64,000 bases of DNA from Oikopleura dioica (GCA_907165135.1 OU015566.1:13562157-13626156), one strand, 5' to 3'; shown: positions 42,801 through 53,860, counted from the first letter of the stretch. A program made the numbers and translations. The notes: a model not told the origin generated them from the sequence alone.

Positions 42801-43209
42801 ATAAAAACCCCATTGTCCCTTTCACTTCCCATAGAAATTCAAATTTCAAGTTGCAACAACGTAACAAAGCCACCAGTGTCGTATCTACTGCTAGTATTTG
42901 CACTCTACTCAAGTTATAGCCCCTCAGAAAAGAACAAATTCTGTTTGCTCGCTACTTTTGCTACAGTATATTTAAATATGCTCACTTTCACTGCTGGTGG
43001 ATTTTTTCTTCACCGGCAATAGTTGCTAAGGAACTGAAAACGGAATGTTTAGATTGTCAGTTTTGTAACTTTTCTCTCAAATCTCTTCGCTGTGGACAAC
43101 GCCAGAACACACACACACACGCACTCGATCACACTACACGCTACCCCAGAGGAGCTACAGTCAGCTTTCAGTACTACTTCCCAGAGGATAGAAAAACAAC
43201 ACCTAGAAC

Positions 43210-44078
43210 ATGGGCTGCAACGGTTCCAAAAGCGCCGAGGTAACTGAAAACCAGAAGCCAGAGGAGCAACCAAAAGGTACTGTACTTTCTTTACTGTAGT
43301 TACGGGTGATTTTGTTTATCGAGTTGTTTGACAAGGGAGATTTTCTTCCGAGGAGGTCAACATCAGATAACAAGCTTGTTAGTTCGTAGAAGAATCAATA
43401 TTTAACTGGATAATACCCGGTAGATACTGTACTACGAAGTTGAACTTTGAAATCAAGGAAGAAAACCATTGATCCAGGTCTTTTGACCAAGCCTAGCTGT
43501 GAGTTGAACTCTTACTACAGTGACTTACAGACAGTATGAACTGGCTTCAGTTTGCCCTATCAATTAAGCGAAATGAGTGAACTTATTTGCGCACTAGCCA
43601 ACACTTCTATTACCGAGTTCAAGTGTATTTGACCAACCTATTTTCTATCCACTTTCTTTCAGCTATTTCTCACGTGGCTATCCATACGGCCTTCTATACA
43701 AGCAGATCATTAGTTATTCATAAATGGGCGCTTATTTTAGTACTCGGAATGAAAAGTGCTTTCTTTCGATTTGAATAAACAGTGGATTTTTTAGCTGAAG
43801 AAGCTGCACCAGCTGAGCCTGAAGCGATTGAGGTAAAGCCCGAGGAACCCGCCGCTGAGGAAGAAGAAGAAGCACCAGCACCAGCTGCGTCTCCCGAGCC
43901 AGAGAAGGAAGCCACCCCTGAGGCTGAGGCTGAGCCAGAAAAGGAGGCAACTCCTGAGGCCGAGGAAGCTCCAGCCAAGGAAGACTCCCCAGCACCCGCC
44001 GAAGAGGCCCCAGCAGAGGAGGAAGCCGCCCCAGAAGCCGCAGAAGAGCCAGCCCAGGAGGAAAGCAATGATGAATAA
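43210..44078 (+). CDS. BASP1/MARCKS-like acidic membrane-associated protein
   Basis: Two exons, 43210-43276 and 43795-44078, joined across a 518-bp GT-AG intron. The N-terminus MGCNGSKS has Gly2 for N-myristoylation and Cys3 for palmitoylation, so the protein should sit on the inner face of the plasma membrane. The rest (about 115 residues) is almost only Ala, Glu, Pro and Lys with loose repeats such as EKEATPEAEAEPEKEATPEA, ending QEESNDE. Composition and lipidation resemble BASP1/CAP-23 or MARCKS-related proteins, which bind phosphoinositides and actin, but no MARCKS effector domain is present and low-complexity sequence does not prove orthology. Confidence 0.75.
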
Positions 44079-44457
44079 AGAAAAAAGATTCGGAAAACGT
44101 AAAAGCCAGACGTGAAAACTACTCGTATAATATTTTTCAATGTTAGTCCGAAAATCCTCCAATCACTTTCTTACAGTCTCCTTTTCAGATATTCCCGCAA
44201 ACCAGAAACCAAAAAAACATCGGAAAAAATTTGTCACTGACTCGGAAAATTTTGTGCCTCCCTCCCTTTCTCCATTTCTCTATCTTTTTATCACCTCTTT
44301 GCTCGCACTTTCTTAGCTAATCAAAACTGTATCAACAACATTTTTATATGAATAAAAAATAGACTATAAACCCTTTTGTTTACGAAAAATAGAATAAATA
44401 TATTGTCAATATTGATAAATAAATAAATACAGTAAGAATGAAGCAAGAAAAAGAGGA
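44079..44457. other. convergent intergenic spacer
   Basis: Holds the 3' ends of two convergent genes, with an AATAAA for each strand within it. Nothing else recognised. Confidence 0.5.
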
Positions 44458-45692
44458 TCAGTAGACGGCATGGCGAGCATTTCTGACGGGAGTGCTTCTT
44501 CTTGGCATTCTTGGCTGACCGCTTCGTAGTTGAGCTCGTTTTTTCTCGCGGTGAAGTTGGGTAAAGGATTTTGTCATCCAATCGAGTCCGTGTTCCAGGC
44601 CATCGCCAGTGATTGCACAGGAAGGTTGAACAAGCCAATTTACGTTTTGCATCGTGTCGAGCCCAAGAAACTCTGGCAAATCTTCTGGCTGCACTGCGTT
44701 TTTCGCGTCCTGAGAAGTTAGAAGCGGGATTCTAGAGTGGTTTTGGGTACCTGTTTGTTGGCAAAGACGAGTACTTGGCTACAGTCTTTCATCGCGCGAT
44801 CGTTCATAATTTTTATGAACTCTTTTCGAGCAACATCGTAACGTTCATCGTCGGAAGAGTCGAATACAAAGATCACTCCCTAAAAGATATTTCTCAAATC
44901 AAGAAAAACTACGTAAATGGAGTTTTCTTAATAAAAAAGGAAATCATTCATTATCCAAGAGATTTAGTGTAGCTCAGTAGAAAAGTATGAAGATAATTTA
45001 TTCCAACCGACAATACGGTAAAACTGTCAAGATTCGGTAACGATAAATTGAAGAATCATTTTAACAAGACAGAAGTATGTAAAATATCGGGTTACTATAA
45101 AAAAATATATATTTAGTATTTGCGAAAATTAAACTCAATTTTAAACCATGCGAAAATTTAGCAACAAATATAGGTGTAGATTCATTTTAATTCATGACAT
45201 AAGAAAATCCAAATTCTTTCTTTTACGTACTTTAGCAGATGTTTTTAGTTAGCGCCATCTTGCCTCTTACCTACCTCGATCAAGATAAGATTTTAAACCG
45301 CTGCAAGCACCTGACTTGCTTTAAATTCCAGACTCTCTTTTCAACTCATAGGAGAGAAATTCTCTCTCAGAGAAAAATCGTTTATGAATGTAAACTTTTT
45401 ATATATCTTTCTTTTTGAAGTCTTTTCTTACCTGAGTTCCAGGATAATAATGTCGCCAAAGTCGTCTGAGATGCTTCTTTCCGCCCAGATCCCAAATGTT
45501 CATCGAGATTTTACCGTTTTGATTGGAGAACTCTTCAACGTTGAATCCGATCGTCGGCTCGGTCTTATACGTTTCATACATCTTCAGTCGGTAAAGAATC
45601 GTCGTTTTGCCAGATTCGTCCAGGCCGACCATCAAAACGCGGAACTTGTTCTTGCTTTTTTTGCCCAGCGTTTTTGCCGAAATGTTGCCCAT
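44458..45692 (-). CDS. divergent ARF-family small GTPase
   Basis: Three exons: 45432-45692, 44751-44879 and 44458-44709. Starts MGNISAKTLGKK with a myristoylatable Gly2, then P-loop GLDESGKTTILYRLK, switch I EPTIGFNVE, switch II IWDLGGKKHLRRLWRHYY, then VIFVFDSSDDERYDVARKEF, the base-recognition motif FANKQ-D across the second splice, and SCAITGDGLEHGLDWM. ARF proteins recruit coats to membranes when bound to GTP. Two features are unusual: the catalytic Gln of the WDxGGQ motif is Lys (GGK), predicting impaired GTP hydrolysis, and the protein has a basic C-terminal extension (REKKRAQLRSGQPRMPRRST) beyond the usual end. It is therefore a diverged paralogue, not ARF1 itself. Confidence 0.9.
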
Positions 45693-46474
45693 TTTAGTTT
45701 CTATCAAAAAATAGTAAAAAGAAAACTTCAATGACGGTTTTACGATTTGATTTAGTTTGCTCTGACCTGTAAGTCAGCTAAAACTCAACTGAGGAATCGC
45801 TCTTTTTATCTTTCACAACAATCAGATGTTCTAGAGATCCAAAACCAAGCAAAACTCACAAAATTCATTAATAAACTCATATCGTTGATAATATCTGTAT
45901 TTGATATCATGGAGGAGAGCCTCAAAATATCAGTTTGACATCAAAAAACAATGAAAATAGGGGTTAAGCCAATTTATGGAAATGATTTAATTTCCAGGGT
46001 TTTGATTGGTCGGTAGACCAAATACAGCAATCTTATTGGTAGTCCAAAAATCCCGTTCCATAAATTGGTTGAGTCCGAAAATAGAGTGATTTTATATTTT
46101 CAGTTATAATTAGACAATTGCAGGTTTCTTTTCGTTACGTAACGAATCGTTCGATGGGTACAAAATTTCGAAAGAAAGGTGTGCATTCCTGCCCCCTCTG
46201 CACTTTCTGTCACTTATTTTGTGAACATTGACCCCGACTCTCAGGCGTTTATCTTCTCATGAGAAGATTTCCAGCTTGTGGGCGAAGACCTGTTGTATTT
46301 TATTTTTCTTTTCTCGTCAACGCGTGTTTCAGGTTCCGCCACGGTCTCAGCTAATCAGAAAAAACTCGGAACCTACCTTCGCTTCATAAAAAGGAGGGCG
46401 CAGCGCGAAATCAACTCATTTTTAATTAACTTTTCAACTTTTTCCAAGAAACACTTTCGCTCGATTTTATAGAG
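45693..46474. other. divergent intergenic region
   Basis: Between the ARF gene and CDO1. Contains the 45969-46068 element, and the palindromes CGTTACGTAACG (near 46133) and ATCTTCTCATGAGAAGAT (near 46251), either of which could be a regulatory site. Confidence 0.5.
45969..46068. mobile_element. CCAATTT-type MITE-like element, copy B
   Basis: Inverted ends CCAATTTATGGAA and TTCCATAAATTGG. It matches the 2593-2692 element in reverse orientation over most of its length, which shows a dispersed family. Confidence 0.75.
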
Positions 46475-47684
46475 ATGGGATTTCCGGTCGATGTTCCTAT
46501 GGTAAGAAAAGATGCTCATCTTTGTTTTCAACTGTGATTTAAGCCAAGTACGATGGAAGATTTAGTAGCAGGGATCAATTTTTTGATTGCAAAAGATGCT
46601 TCGCCAGAAATTATGGTCCAGTACTTTCAGAATTACAAGAATGATGACTGGAAAAAATATGCAATGTGGGATCCTTACAGGTGCTTTTTCAGGAGATTGA
46701 ATACTTACAGTAGTGAAAACAGCTCTGAAAGGGTTTAAATTACCAATTTATTGGCTTTCTATTAAATTAAATCCATCAAAGAAGTCATATTTTTGAAGAT
46801 CAATACGATTTTGTTGAGCTGAAATCTCAAAATTAATCCTCAAATTCATCCACTTCTAGATACACTCGAAATTTAATCGAAGAAGTCGACGGAAAATATT
46901 CATTGATCCTCCTCTGCTGGCCCGAATCCAACGCCAGCGCCATCCACGACCACCCAAACTCCGACTGCATCATGAAATGCCTCTCTGGAACTGTCAAAGA
47001 AACCCGCTTCGCCTGGCCAGAAAAGAAGAAGACGAAAATGACGGAGACTGGCTACACTGTAGGAACAGAGGGAGATGTTATTCACATAAATGGTGAGTTG
47101 AGCTCTGGATCAGACTGGACTACAAGGGGCCTCGAGGGATCACCTGACCAAGTTAACATTTTCCACTTTGGAGGTGGGGCAGGAGGCTCGGCTCTCAGCC
47201 TATTGCGTAATCGTAATAATGAAACATTATGTATTTTCGTGAGATAAACCCACATGGCCGAAAACATCACGTGGAAGCAGAATTGCTACGGGGAAATTTG
47301 CGTCACAAATAACATTTTGGAATAACATCTTGCTCAATCATTTTTTGATGGGTGGGGCGGATGAGTTCAAATCGATCTCATAATGATTAAGACGAAAGAA
47401 ATAAATCATTTAAGTTAAATTACTTCACGAGAAAGGGCGGGGCGTCACGTGTAGTCCAAAAATCAAAGGTTCTTTCAGATGACCTGGGACTCCACCGCGT
47501 TGAAAATCCTTCATCTTCAGAAGGCGCTGTTACTCTCCACTTCTACTTTCCCTGCATTCATGAATGTCTTGTTTTCGACGAAGAAACTGGCAAGGCTCGA
47601 CGAGTGAAGATGACCTACACTTCCATCCGAGGCGTCAAGCAGACCCCACAACAGAAGATTCAGAGAGCAACAGAATGCAAATAA
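46475..47684 (+). CDS. CDO1: cysteine dioxygenase type 1
   Basis: Cytosolic iron enzyme that oxidises cysteine to cysteine sulfinate, the first step to taurine and sulfate. Four exons: 46475-46501, 46544-46680, 46861-47092 and 47479-47684, all GT-AG. The protein has MEDLVAGINFLIAKDASPEI, WKKYAMWDPYRYTRNLIEEV, LILLCWPESNASAIHDHPNS and the cupin iron ligands in HDHPNSDC (the two His), with the third His in DDLGLHRVENP. The Cys of HDHPNSDC and the Tyr of LHFYFPC correspond to the Cys-Tyr cross-link pair of mammalian CDO1. About 200 residues, the usual length. It ends QRATECK. Confidence 0.96.
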
Positions 47685-47853
47685 GCTACAAGAAGATTGG
47701 TGCAGGATGCTTTTGTTTTGATACATGTTCATTTTACGTGCTCGCCTGTTATACAAGAATGACTGCATTTGATTGAAGACTGTTCATAAATAAATTCACT
47801 GAAACAGAGTCATTGAGAAGGATTTTGGTTTGATAAGTTATTGGGATTGAAAA

Positions 47854-48399
47854 TCATTTAGTTAGTTTTGCAAAATTCTCGCGAAGAATATCAGAAATCT
47901 CATCGATTCGCCGATTGTTTTTCAGTTCTTCGGTGAGTTCTTGTATCTTCGACATCAGATCTGAGGACTCGAAGAACTGAGCTTTTGTTTTAATGTCCTT
48001 GAAAATTTTGATTATCAATAGCTGTTTAATAAGTTTTACTTCGATTTCAGTTTTTAATTTGTTTATCGTTTTATTTTGATTTTGCGCAAGATCTCTTAGC
48101 TCTTCATTATTTTTTTGCAACTCTTCGATTTTTTCTTCGAGTTTGCATTGATCGCCTTCTAGTATTTTTATTTTTCTCTTCATTTTACCGACTCGCGCAT
48201 TAATTAGCATATTGACTTCAGTCTCTGTCATGCCTGAAAATTTTTTCTTGAGGTTGATTTCTCTCTTACTTTAGGAGTCTAACAGTCTATTTCATTTTAG
48301 AAAAAACCTGTATCGACCGCATTAAGAGTCTCTGTAGACACAGAAACATCCGAAAAAGATATTTGAGACATGCTATTGACTCTTGGAAGCTCAGACATT
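47854..48399 (-). CDS. coiled-coil protein of unknown function (family member B)
   Basis: ATG 48399 gives MSELPRVNSMSQISFSDVSV, a Ser-rich head. A GT-AG intron of about 85 bp joins it in frame to TETEVNMLINARVGKMKRKI and a strong coiled coil (EGDQCKLEEKIEELQKNNEE). A second intron, 47998-48039 (42 bp, GT-AG), has no stop and keeps the frame, so the raw translation contains a hydrophobic insert (LIKQLLIIKIF) that I believe is intronic; removal gives a continuous heptad pattern. The head ISFSDVS recurs in the gene at 57.0 kb (EISFSDVSYS). No function is suggested by the sequence. Confidence 0.7.
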
Positions 48400-48590
48400 C
48401 CGACGGAGAAAAGTTATTACTTTTTTGCGTATACGGAGATTTATCTTGGAAGAGGCTGTCTTTTAAAAATCGCTTCATATATTTGCTAAGCTAACATGGC
48501 CATTTTATTCGAGAAGTGACGAAAAAAAAATTGATGATTTTGGGACGTTTTTTATAAGTCTTTGTTGATTTCACTTTCTTTAATCATTTA

Positions 48591-50288
48591 TTAATTATGT
48601 CGCAGTACATAAAACCAATCAGAAAATCTACTCGGCAGAAAAGTTGTTACAAGAGATCTGAGCTTCCAGTATCGTTCCATCGGTTGATATCGAGACAGAG
48701 GCCATTTCGCAAAAAGAGCATCTTTGTAATCTTCAATCACAGGAGTCAAGTCCACATTTCCATCTCCTCTGTAAGCTTTTCCAGTTCCAAGAAAAGGTAC
48801 CCTGGGTTCATTGTTCTCGAGAATTCTGACACGACCCTGTGAGCTCTTGAACTCTTTTTTCAAAGACATCTCTTGGGTAGTATTTCCTCGTGCGGTCATC
48901 TACACCGCTCCAGAGCTTTTCGGTTAGTTCCTTGATCCGCTCCGGGTTCAAAATTTGGGTTCCTCCCAAATAGTTACCCGGCTCCAGAATCGACACCTTT
49001 CAACACAATTTCAAATCCATTATACCTTTTCAAAGCTTACATCAATACTGTATTTATGCAGTTCTAGCCTTAGGGCTTCCCCGAGCGCTTCGACAGCCCA
49101 CTTTGAAATAGCTTGAATTTTGGTTCGAATTTGATTTTTTGGTCAGAAAAGAGGGTCTAACTTGAACCATTCCGTAAGGAGATCTGCTCGGTTGCATAAT
49201 TCTGCCGAGCCCAGACGCCATGACCACAATTCTGCCGCCTTCATTCCGCATCAAGGGTATCAGGGCCTTGGAGACACGCGCTACTCCCCACACGTTTACA
49301 TCCATGAGCTGAAAAGATTCCTTACGTAACTTGATTCTCAAGAAAAAAGAGAGACTGTCTCCAAAGGGACTTGAACGAGAACCAGCACCCGTAGATTTTC
49401 TTCTTTTTAAATTTTAGACAAAAAGAAGGCAAGATATAGGAGCACGTGACTAAGTATGGAAAGCGGGCTGAGTTGGCATGAAATCGGCTAAAACCGGCTG
49501 CATCGGCGTGGATTACATTCGGCCCTGCTCTAAGCTCATCCCTTTCACACCGATGCAAATCCATCATGTTAGGGCACGAAAATCTTGCGCCGCCGATTAT
49601 GGCCCGTGATCCAATACTTCATCATTTTCTTTCTTTTACGAACCTTTTTGTAAATTTCAATCGAGGTCCATTCTACATCGCCGAATGCAGAAATGCCAGC
49701 ATTGTTCACGATACCCTTAAAATTTTCTCAAATCTCTTTTCAACCTCATTTTTCTTACCCAAAGCGGTTTACCGTCCAATTCCTTTTCGATAACTTCGAT
49801 GAGTTTTTCGATATCTTGATCTTTTGAAACATCGCATTGAAATACAGTGATTCCATTACCCTTCAGGGTTTTTGCACTGTCGCCTTTTTCATTGATTACT
49901 GAGGCGAAAACTTTGCACCCCATGTTTTTCAAATCCTGAAGAAAAAATTAAGGGCGCCATAGTCAATACAATTTCTGTAGAAAACGCTTTTAGCAAGGGC
50001 ATACCCTTAAGAAAAAACATCAAAAACTACCTTTGCAAGAATAAATCCGAATCCACTATCGCATCCAGTCACTAGAATCGCCTTTCCTTTAGCGTCAAGC
50101 ATTCTGGTCCTCCAGCACGAGGCGCAAAAATAAACAAAAATCAAGCTCCAGCACGGTACGATCGGAAACAATTTGCTCAAAAGCACATTGAAGACGAACA
50201 AGATGATGAACATGACATTGAAGTCGGTTCTCTTGCAGTGATTCCCAGCATAGTTGCGGATAAAATTGAAGACTAGATGCAGTACCAT
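48591..50288 (-). CDS. BDH1: BDH1-like short-chain dehydrogenase
   Basis: Related to D-beta-hydroxybutyrate dehydrogenase and the RDH/HSD17B6 group. ATG 50288 opens a hydrophobic N-terminus (FIILFVFNVLL, CWSLIFVYFCASCW) and the cofactor motif ILVTGCDSGFGFILAK. Next come VFQCDVSKDQDIEKLIEV, GIVNNAGISAFGDVEWTSIE (NNAG), LMDVNVWGVARVSKALIPLM, the active-site Ser in VVMASGLGRIMQPSRSPYGM, then EALGEALRLELHKYSI, VSILEPGNYLGGTQIL and the BDH1-like end LTPVIEDYKDALFAKW with YQPMERYWKLR. Introns are 50-60 bp, one near 300 bp. With the canonical 61-bp intron at 49101-49161 the active site reads YGMVQ, so the catalytic Lys of YxxxK becomes Gln. The last residues are FYVLRHN. Confidence 0.85.
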
Positions 50289-50665
50289 CTCTGAAGTGAA
50301 CTAAAAACGACAGAAAAAGGGGTGGTGTCTCCTTACGCACATAACAAATCGCCGAAATCGGTGACCTTTCAAAAATCAAACAAATTTGTCTTCAAATCAA
50401 AGTCATACAAACTTTTCGACCAAGTGTACATTTTTAATTCCAGGAAATTATTTCAATCAGGCTCGGCGATGTTTTCACACGAGTTTTTAATAAAAACAGG
50501 CTAAGCTCTCCAAGCTTTCTTCCAAATCAGTTTTACTCATCTCAATTTGATTCAAATTCGACAACGGAAAAATGCGGTAGAATAACAATTCATAGATAGA
50601 ATGAGTTTTTGAAAAACTAAAAAGAATATTTCGATTTATTTCCGCAAACTAAAAAATGTAAAAGA
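50289..50665. other. intergenic spacer
   Basis: Between the 3' end of the kelch gene and the start of the BDH1-like gene. No recognisable feature. Confidence 0.5.
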
Positions 50666-52749
50666 TTAAAAGACACAGTAGTCGGATGAGACTTGAATAA
50701 GCACATATGCAGGCGTTCTGTAAATTCGAGATGGCCCGGAACTGTCAATTTGTTCGGTCTTGATCACTTGATCGCCGTCAAGCTCGATCCGTTGTATTTG
50801 TAATTCTGGTTGAATATACGAAGAATGGTAAACAAGAAATATATATTTGTCGACCATAATTGTAAGTTCCGAGACTCCTGTCTAAATTCGTATTTTGAAA
50901 AATAGAGAGAAAAAATAGTTTTTGATAATAAAACTTCATTCGAATTTTTAATTTCAAATAGAATCTTTGTTAGAATAAACTGCTATGAAAAGTGCAGATT
51001 GAAACACAAACTATGATTATTAAATGATGTTGCATGTCATGCTCTGTATGACTAAAAATATCAAACTCAATGTCTTACTTCGTTATTTGTGATTGAATTT
51101 TGAGATTGAAGATGTCCAATTAAGCTCCAAATATTGTCTCGAAGAAGCCAGATTTCTGTTGATAGAAGGCTTTTCCGTTTCATTTCGTTATAATGAAACC
51201 CTCCAATAGCCAAAAGATTTCCACTTGGGAGACCAACAAGTGAAACTGAGTGAGTCTTGCTACAAAAAAAATAAGCTTCAATTTCTTATCATAATGGCAA
51301 ACTAAGGAAAGTCGGCCAACGAAAACCATCCAAAAGATGAGTATGTTTCGACTTTGGCTCTAAGATCACTGCTCCAGTCATTTTGGTAGGTACCAACTGT
51401 TGTTGGCTGTCCTTGATAAAATCCAAGGGTGGTGCCACTATGGGGAAAGTTTGAAGTATGTGTCGAATAAGTACGTGTTCCATCAAATATTTCACATTTT
51501 TTATGTTCGTCATCGCGTGGAAAACAAATTAATCCTAGACTGCCCTGTTCAATTGTAAGTATCGCAGAAAGACTCGTTATATAATTAATAAGCTGCATTG
51601 ATTGTTTCACAAAAGAACATCCGTCAAGTTTTGAAATCTAATCACATTTTTTTTTAAATTTTTGTGATGTAATTACTTCATGATATCCGAAAAGGTACGC
51701 TTCGCCTTTAACAAGTGCATGTTATTTGAATCGCGGGTAGTTTGAAGCAGGTCCTTCGATTTCTGCTTCTGATTTTGTAGATCCATCTCCAGAAAAAATA
51801 AAAGCTTCACGGAGATTATTGCCAATCATGAGTATATTAATGTCACTCTAATAAAAAAAAAGTAAATGTTTATTATAAAATATAAAAACCAGCGTAAGTC
51901 CTGAAGGGTCCATTATTTGAGAAGGACCAGTTGGTGGTTGAGTTTTTCGCTGACCAGACATGCAGAGCGCATGAGACTTCGCATTACAATCAGCATTTTC
52001 AAAAAACATAAACAGCTTATGACCGATTTTTGCGCAGGCTTCCGGTCGACGACGATCAAACCAGTAGATTTTACTCTCGTCGTAATTCGACTTGATCTAT
52101 TAATTTTATTTATAAACTTATATTACTCTACAGTACCAGTTCGTACTCCTCCCTGAAGTAGGGATCGGCGAGCCAACCATTTTCAAGATGACAGTAAGCT
52201 GCTGCTTCAGTAAATTCAAGTTCATCTCGTGAAGTAAAAATTGAGAGATCTCGGTTGATAAACTCATTAACTGCTGCCAAATTTTTCAATCTGGTCAAAA
52301 ATTTGAGAGATCTTTTCAAAATTTTATTATGGCGGCTGGTTTTAGTGCAAGCATATGACTTTTTGTGTTCATGCACATGAATTTTCGATGAGAATTAAAT
52401 CACAGAAATTAATAGAACACGTTTCCTGAATCCAATCATTAATCATCTCCCCGAGAATCTCGATGTTCTCACTTGGAGTTTTTGTCTCATCGAATTCGTG
52501 CATTTCAACAAGCTCAAAAATCGGAGAAGATTCGCAAGGACCTTCATTTTGATAGAGTTGCATGACTTTTCTTGTGGCTTCATATCTGTTGATGAGTTTT
52601 CGCCTCATTTTCCATGGAACTCTCGATCGCAAATCGAAGGCTTCGAAGACAAAGCTGTCAAGATCATCCCAGAAGTCCAAAAATTGTTGATGCGGGGCAG
52701 CAGTTTGGCTAAGCCCGATCAAAAAGCTGATCAAAAATGGCTCTCTCAT
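50666..52749 (-). CDS. secreted C-type-lectin plus kelch-like protein (kelch family member 3), with an in-frame stop
   Basis: ATG 52749 gives a signal peptide (MREPFLISFLIGLSQTAA) and a helical acidic N-region. After an intron of about 100 bp, FTEAAAYCHLENGWLADPYF and YWFDRRRPEACAKIGHKLFM, ENADCNAKSHALCMSG form a C-type-lectin-like domain with paired cysteines. The kelch module follows: INILMIGNNLREAFIFSGDG, KGEAYLFGYHE, LGLICFPRDDEHKKCEIFDG, FYQGQPTTVGTYQND, VETYSSFGWFSLADFP, PSGNLLAIGGFHYNE, and the end VLIQVSSDYCVF. In the first kelch exon a TAA (51722-51724) interrupts the frame between ASNYPRFK and HALVKGEAY, where the paralogue at 8.1 kb is open. Either the gene is recently disabled, the stop is polymorphic, or an unusual splice removes it. 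Otherwise introns are short and GT-AG. Confidence 0.7.
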
Positions 52750-53827
52750 TTTGGATTCAAAACCAGCCTCTGTAGGTCCTACGGTCTTCGATCATTGTTT
52801 TTATAGTTTTTAAGTTTTCATTGTTAATTATTCTGACTTCCTACCAGAAGCTGGAATTAAATGGTCTCAACGGAAGCGCTTTTCCTTTTCTTTTTCTGTA
52901 CAAATAAGGGGATAATTCGTTCGAATCCGTTAGTAAGTACTGTAAACGCAGTATTTCTTCGGCAATAATTGACTCGGCCATCATTGCTTGCCAAAGAAAA
53001 GATGGTTGTTCTGGGCGTGGATTGTAATTTCCATCGAATTGTCATTAGAGGGAACCGCAGCCGCGCTCGTCGCGTCGCGGCAAGGACGATTTCACGGCGC
53101 CAAACCGAGCAGTGCAAAATGCAATTAAAGATTGCACCACCACCGCCGCCCGCCTCATTAAGGAGCAACCGACGCCGATACTGACTAAAACCAACAACGA
53201 CATCGGACATCAACTCAAAACTCCACCCGCCACCGCCGCCAAAACCGCCAAAAGCCCCGTTGGACGAGTAAAATATTCACACCACGCATAAAAGTCCAAT
53301 TCACCTTCTTTTATGAATCGAAATCGAGGATAATTTTTGACAATGCTCGAATTTTTTCCAGCAGAATTTGCACGACCCATTTTCTGTTTGAATCAAGAGT
53401 CTCAAGCTGAAAATTGCTTATTTGAATAATGAGAACCGAACCAACCTGAACTTGGCTCGATCTTACTGTATAAAACTGAAGGCCTCAAATCGTTTTCTAC
53501 CTCATTTACGATTTTGAAGAGAAAGACTCTTTTTTTTTGAAAAAATGGAAAAGAACATAAAATGAAAACTAAATCCTCTGCAATTTTTATTTGATCGAAA
53601 GCTTTTTTATAAAAAAATAATTGTTATACATTTCTTTTAATAATTTAAAAACCGAACCAACCTTAACTTGGGTCGATCTTACTGTATAAAACTGATGCTT
53701 TCAGATATTTTACTATTTCAATTACGATTTTGATGAGAAAGACTCTCTTTTCGAAAAAAAAAAATGAAAGAGAGCATCAAATGAAAACTAGATTTTGTGT
53801 ACCTTGTTATATTCTTGATCCATAAAA
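52750..53827. other. intergenic region with a tandem duplication
   Basis: A GC-rich stretch at 53040-53260 (CCACCGCCGCC words) has long open frames on both strands, but no splice structure or homology that I can support. The rest is the duplication at 53420-53860. Confidence 0.4.
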
Positions 53828-53860
53828 TTATTTTATAAAAAATAATTTCTTTTTAAAATG
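53420..53860. repeat. 216-bp tandem duplication containing a TATA box
   Basis: Two adjacent units share ACCGAACCAACC, then CGATCTTACTGTATAAAACTGA, then GAGAAAGACTCT and AAATGAAAACTA in the same order, with a period of about 216 bp (for example ACCGAA at 53435 and 53651). Each carries TATAAAA followed by short frames that stop quickly. The second unit overlaps the 3' end of the minus-strand gene at 53828. It may be a duplicated promoter or a pair of decayed small genes. Confidence 0.75.

Larger units (their letters stand above)
39000..43209. other. long gene-poor region
   Basis: I find no well-supported gene. Possible exceptions are a tiny secreted-peptide frame starting at 39331 (listed separately) and a minus-strand frame 40355-40519 with a hydrophobic stretch followed by AATAAA, which I consider too weak. 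An AC microsatellite occupies about 43107-43120. The rest is AT-rich with scattered short inverted repeats. Confidence 0.5.

Noticed and set aside
43718-44162. Long minus-strand Ala/Ser/Gly-rich and Trp/Leu-rich frames
   Set aside because: They are antisense shadows of the Glu/Ala/Pro-rich exon of the BASP1-like gene.
52857-53213. 118-residue minus-strand frame in GC-rich DNA
   Set aside because: The opposite strand is equally open, composition follows the CCGCCG repeats, and no family or splice pattern supports it.
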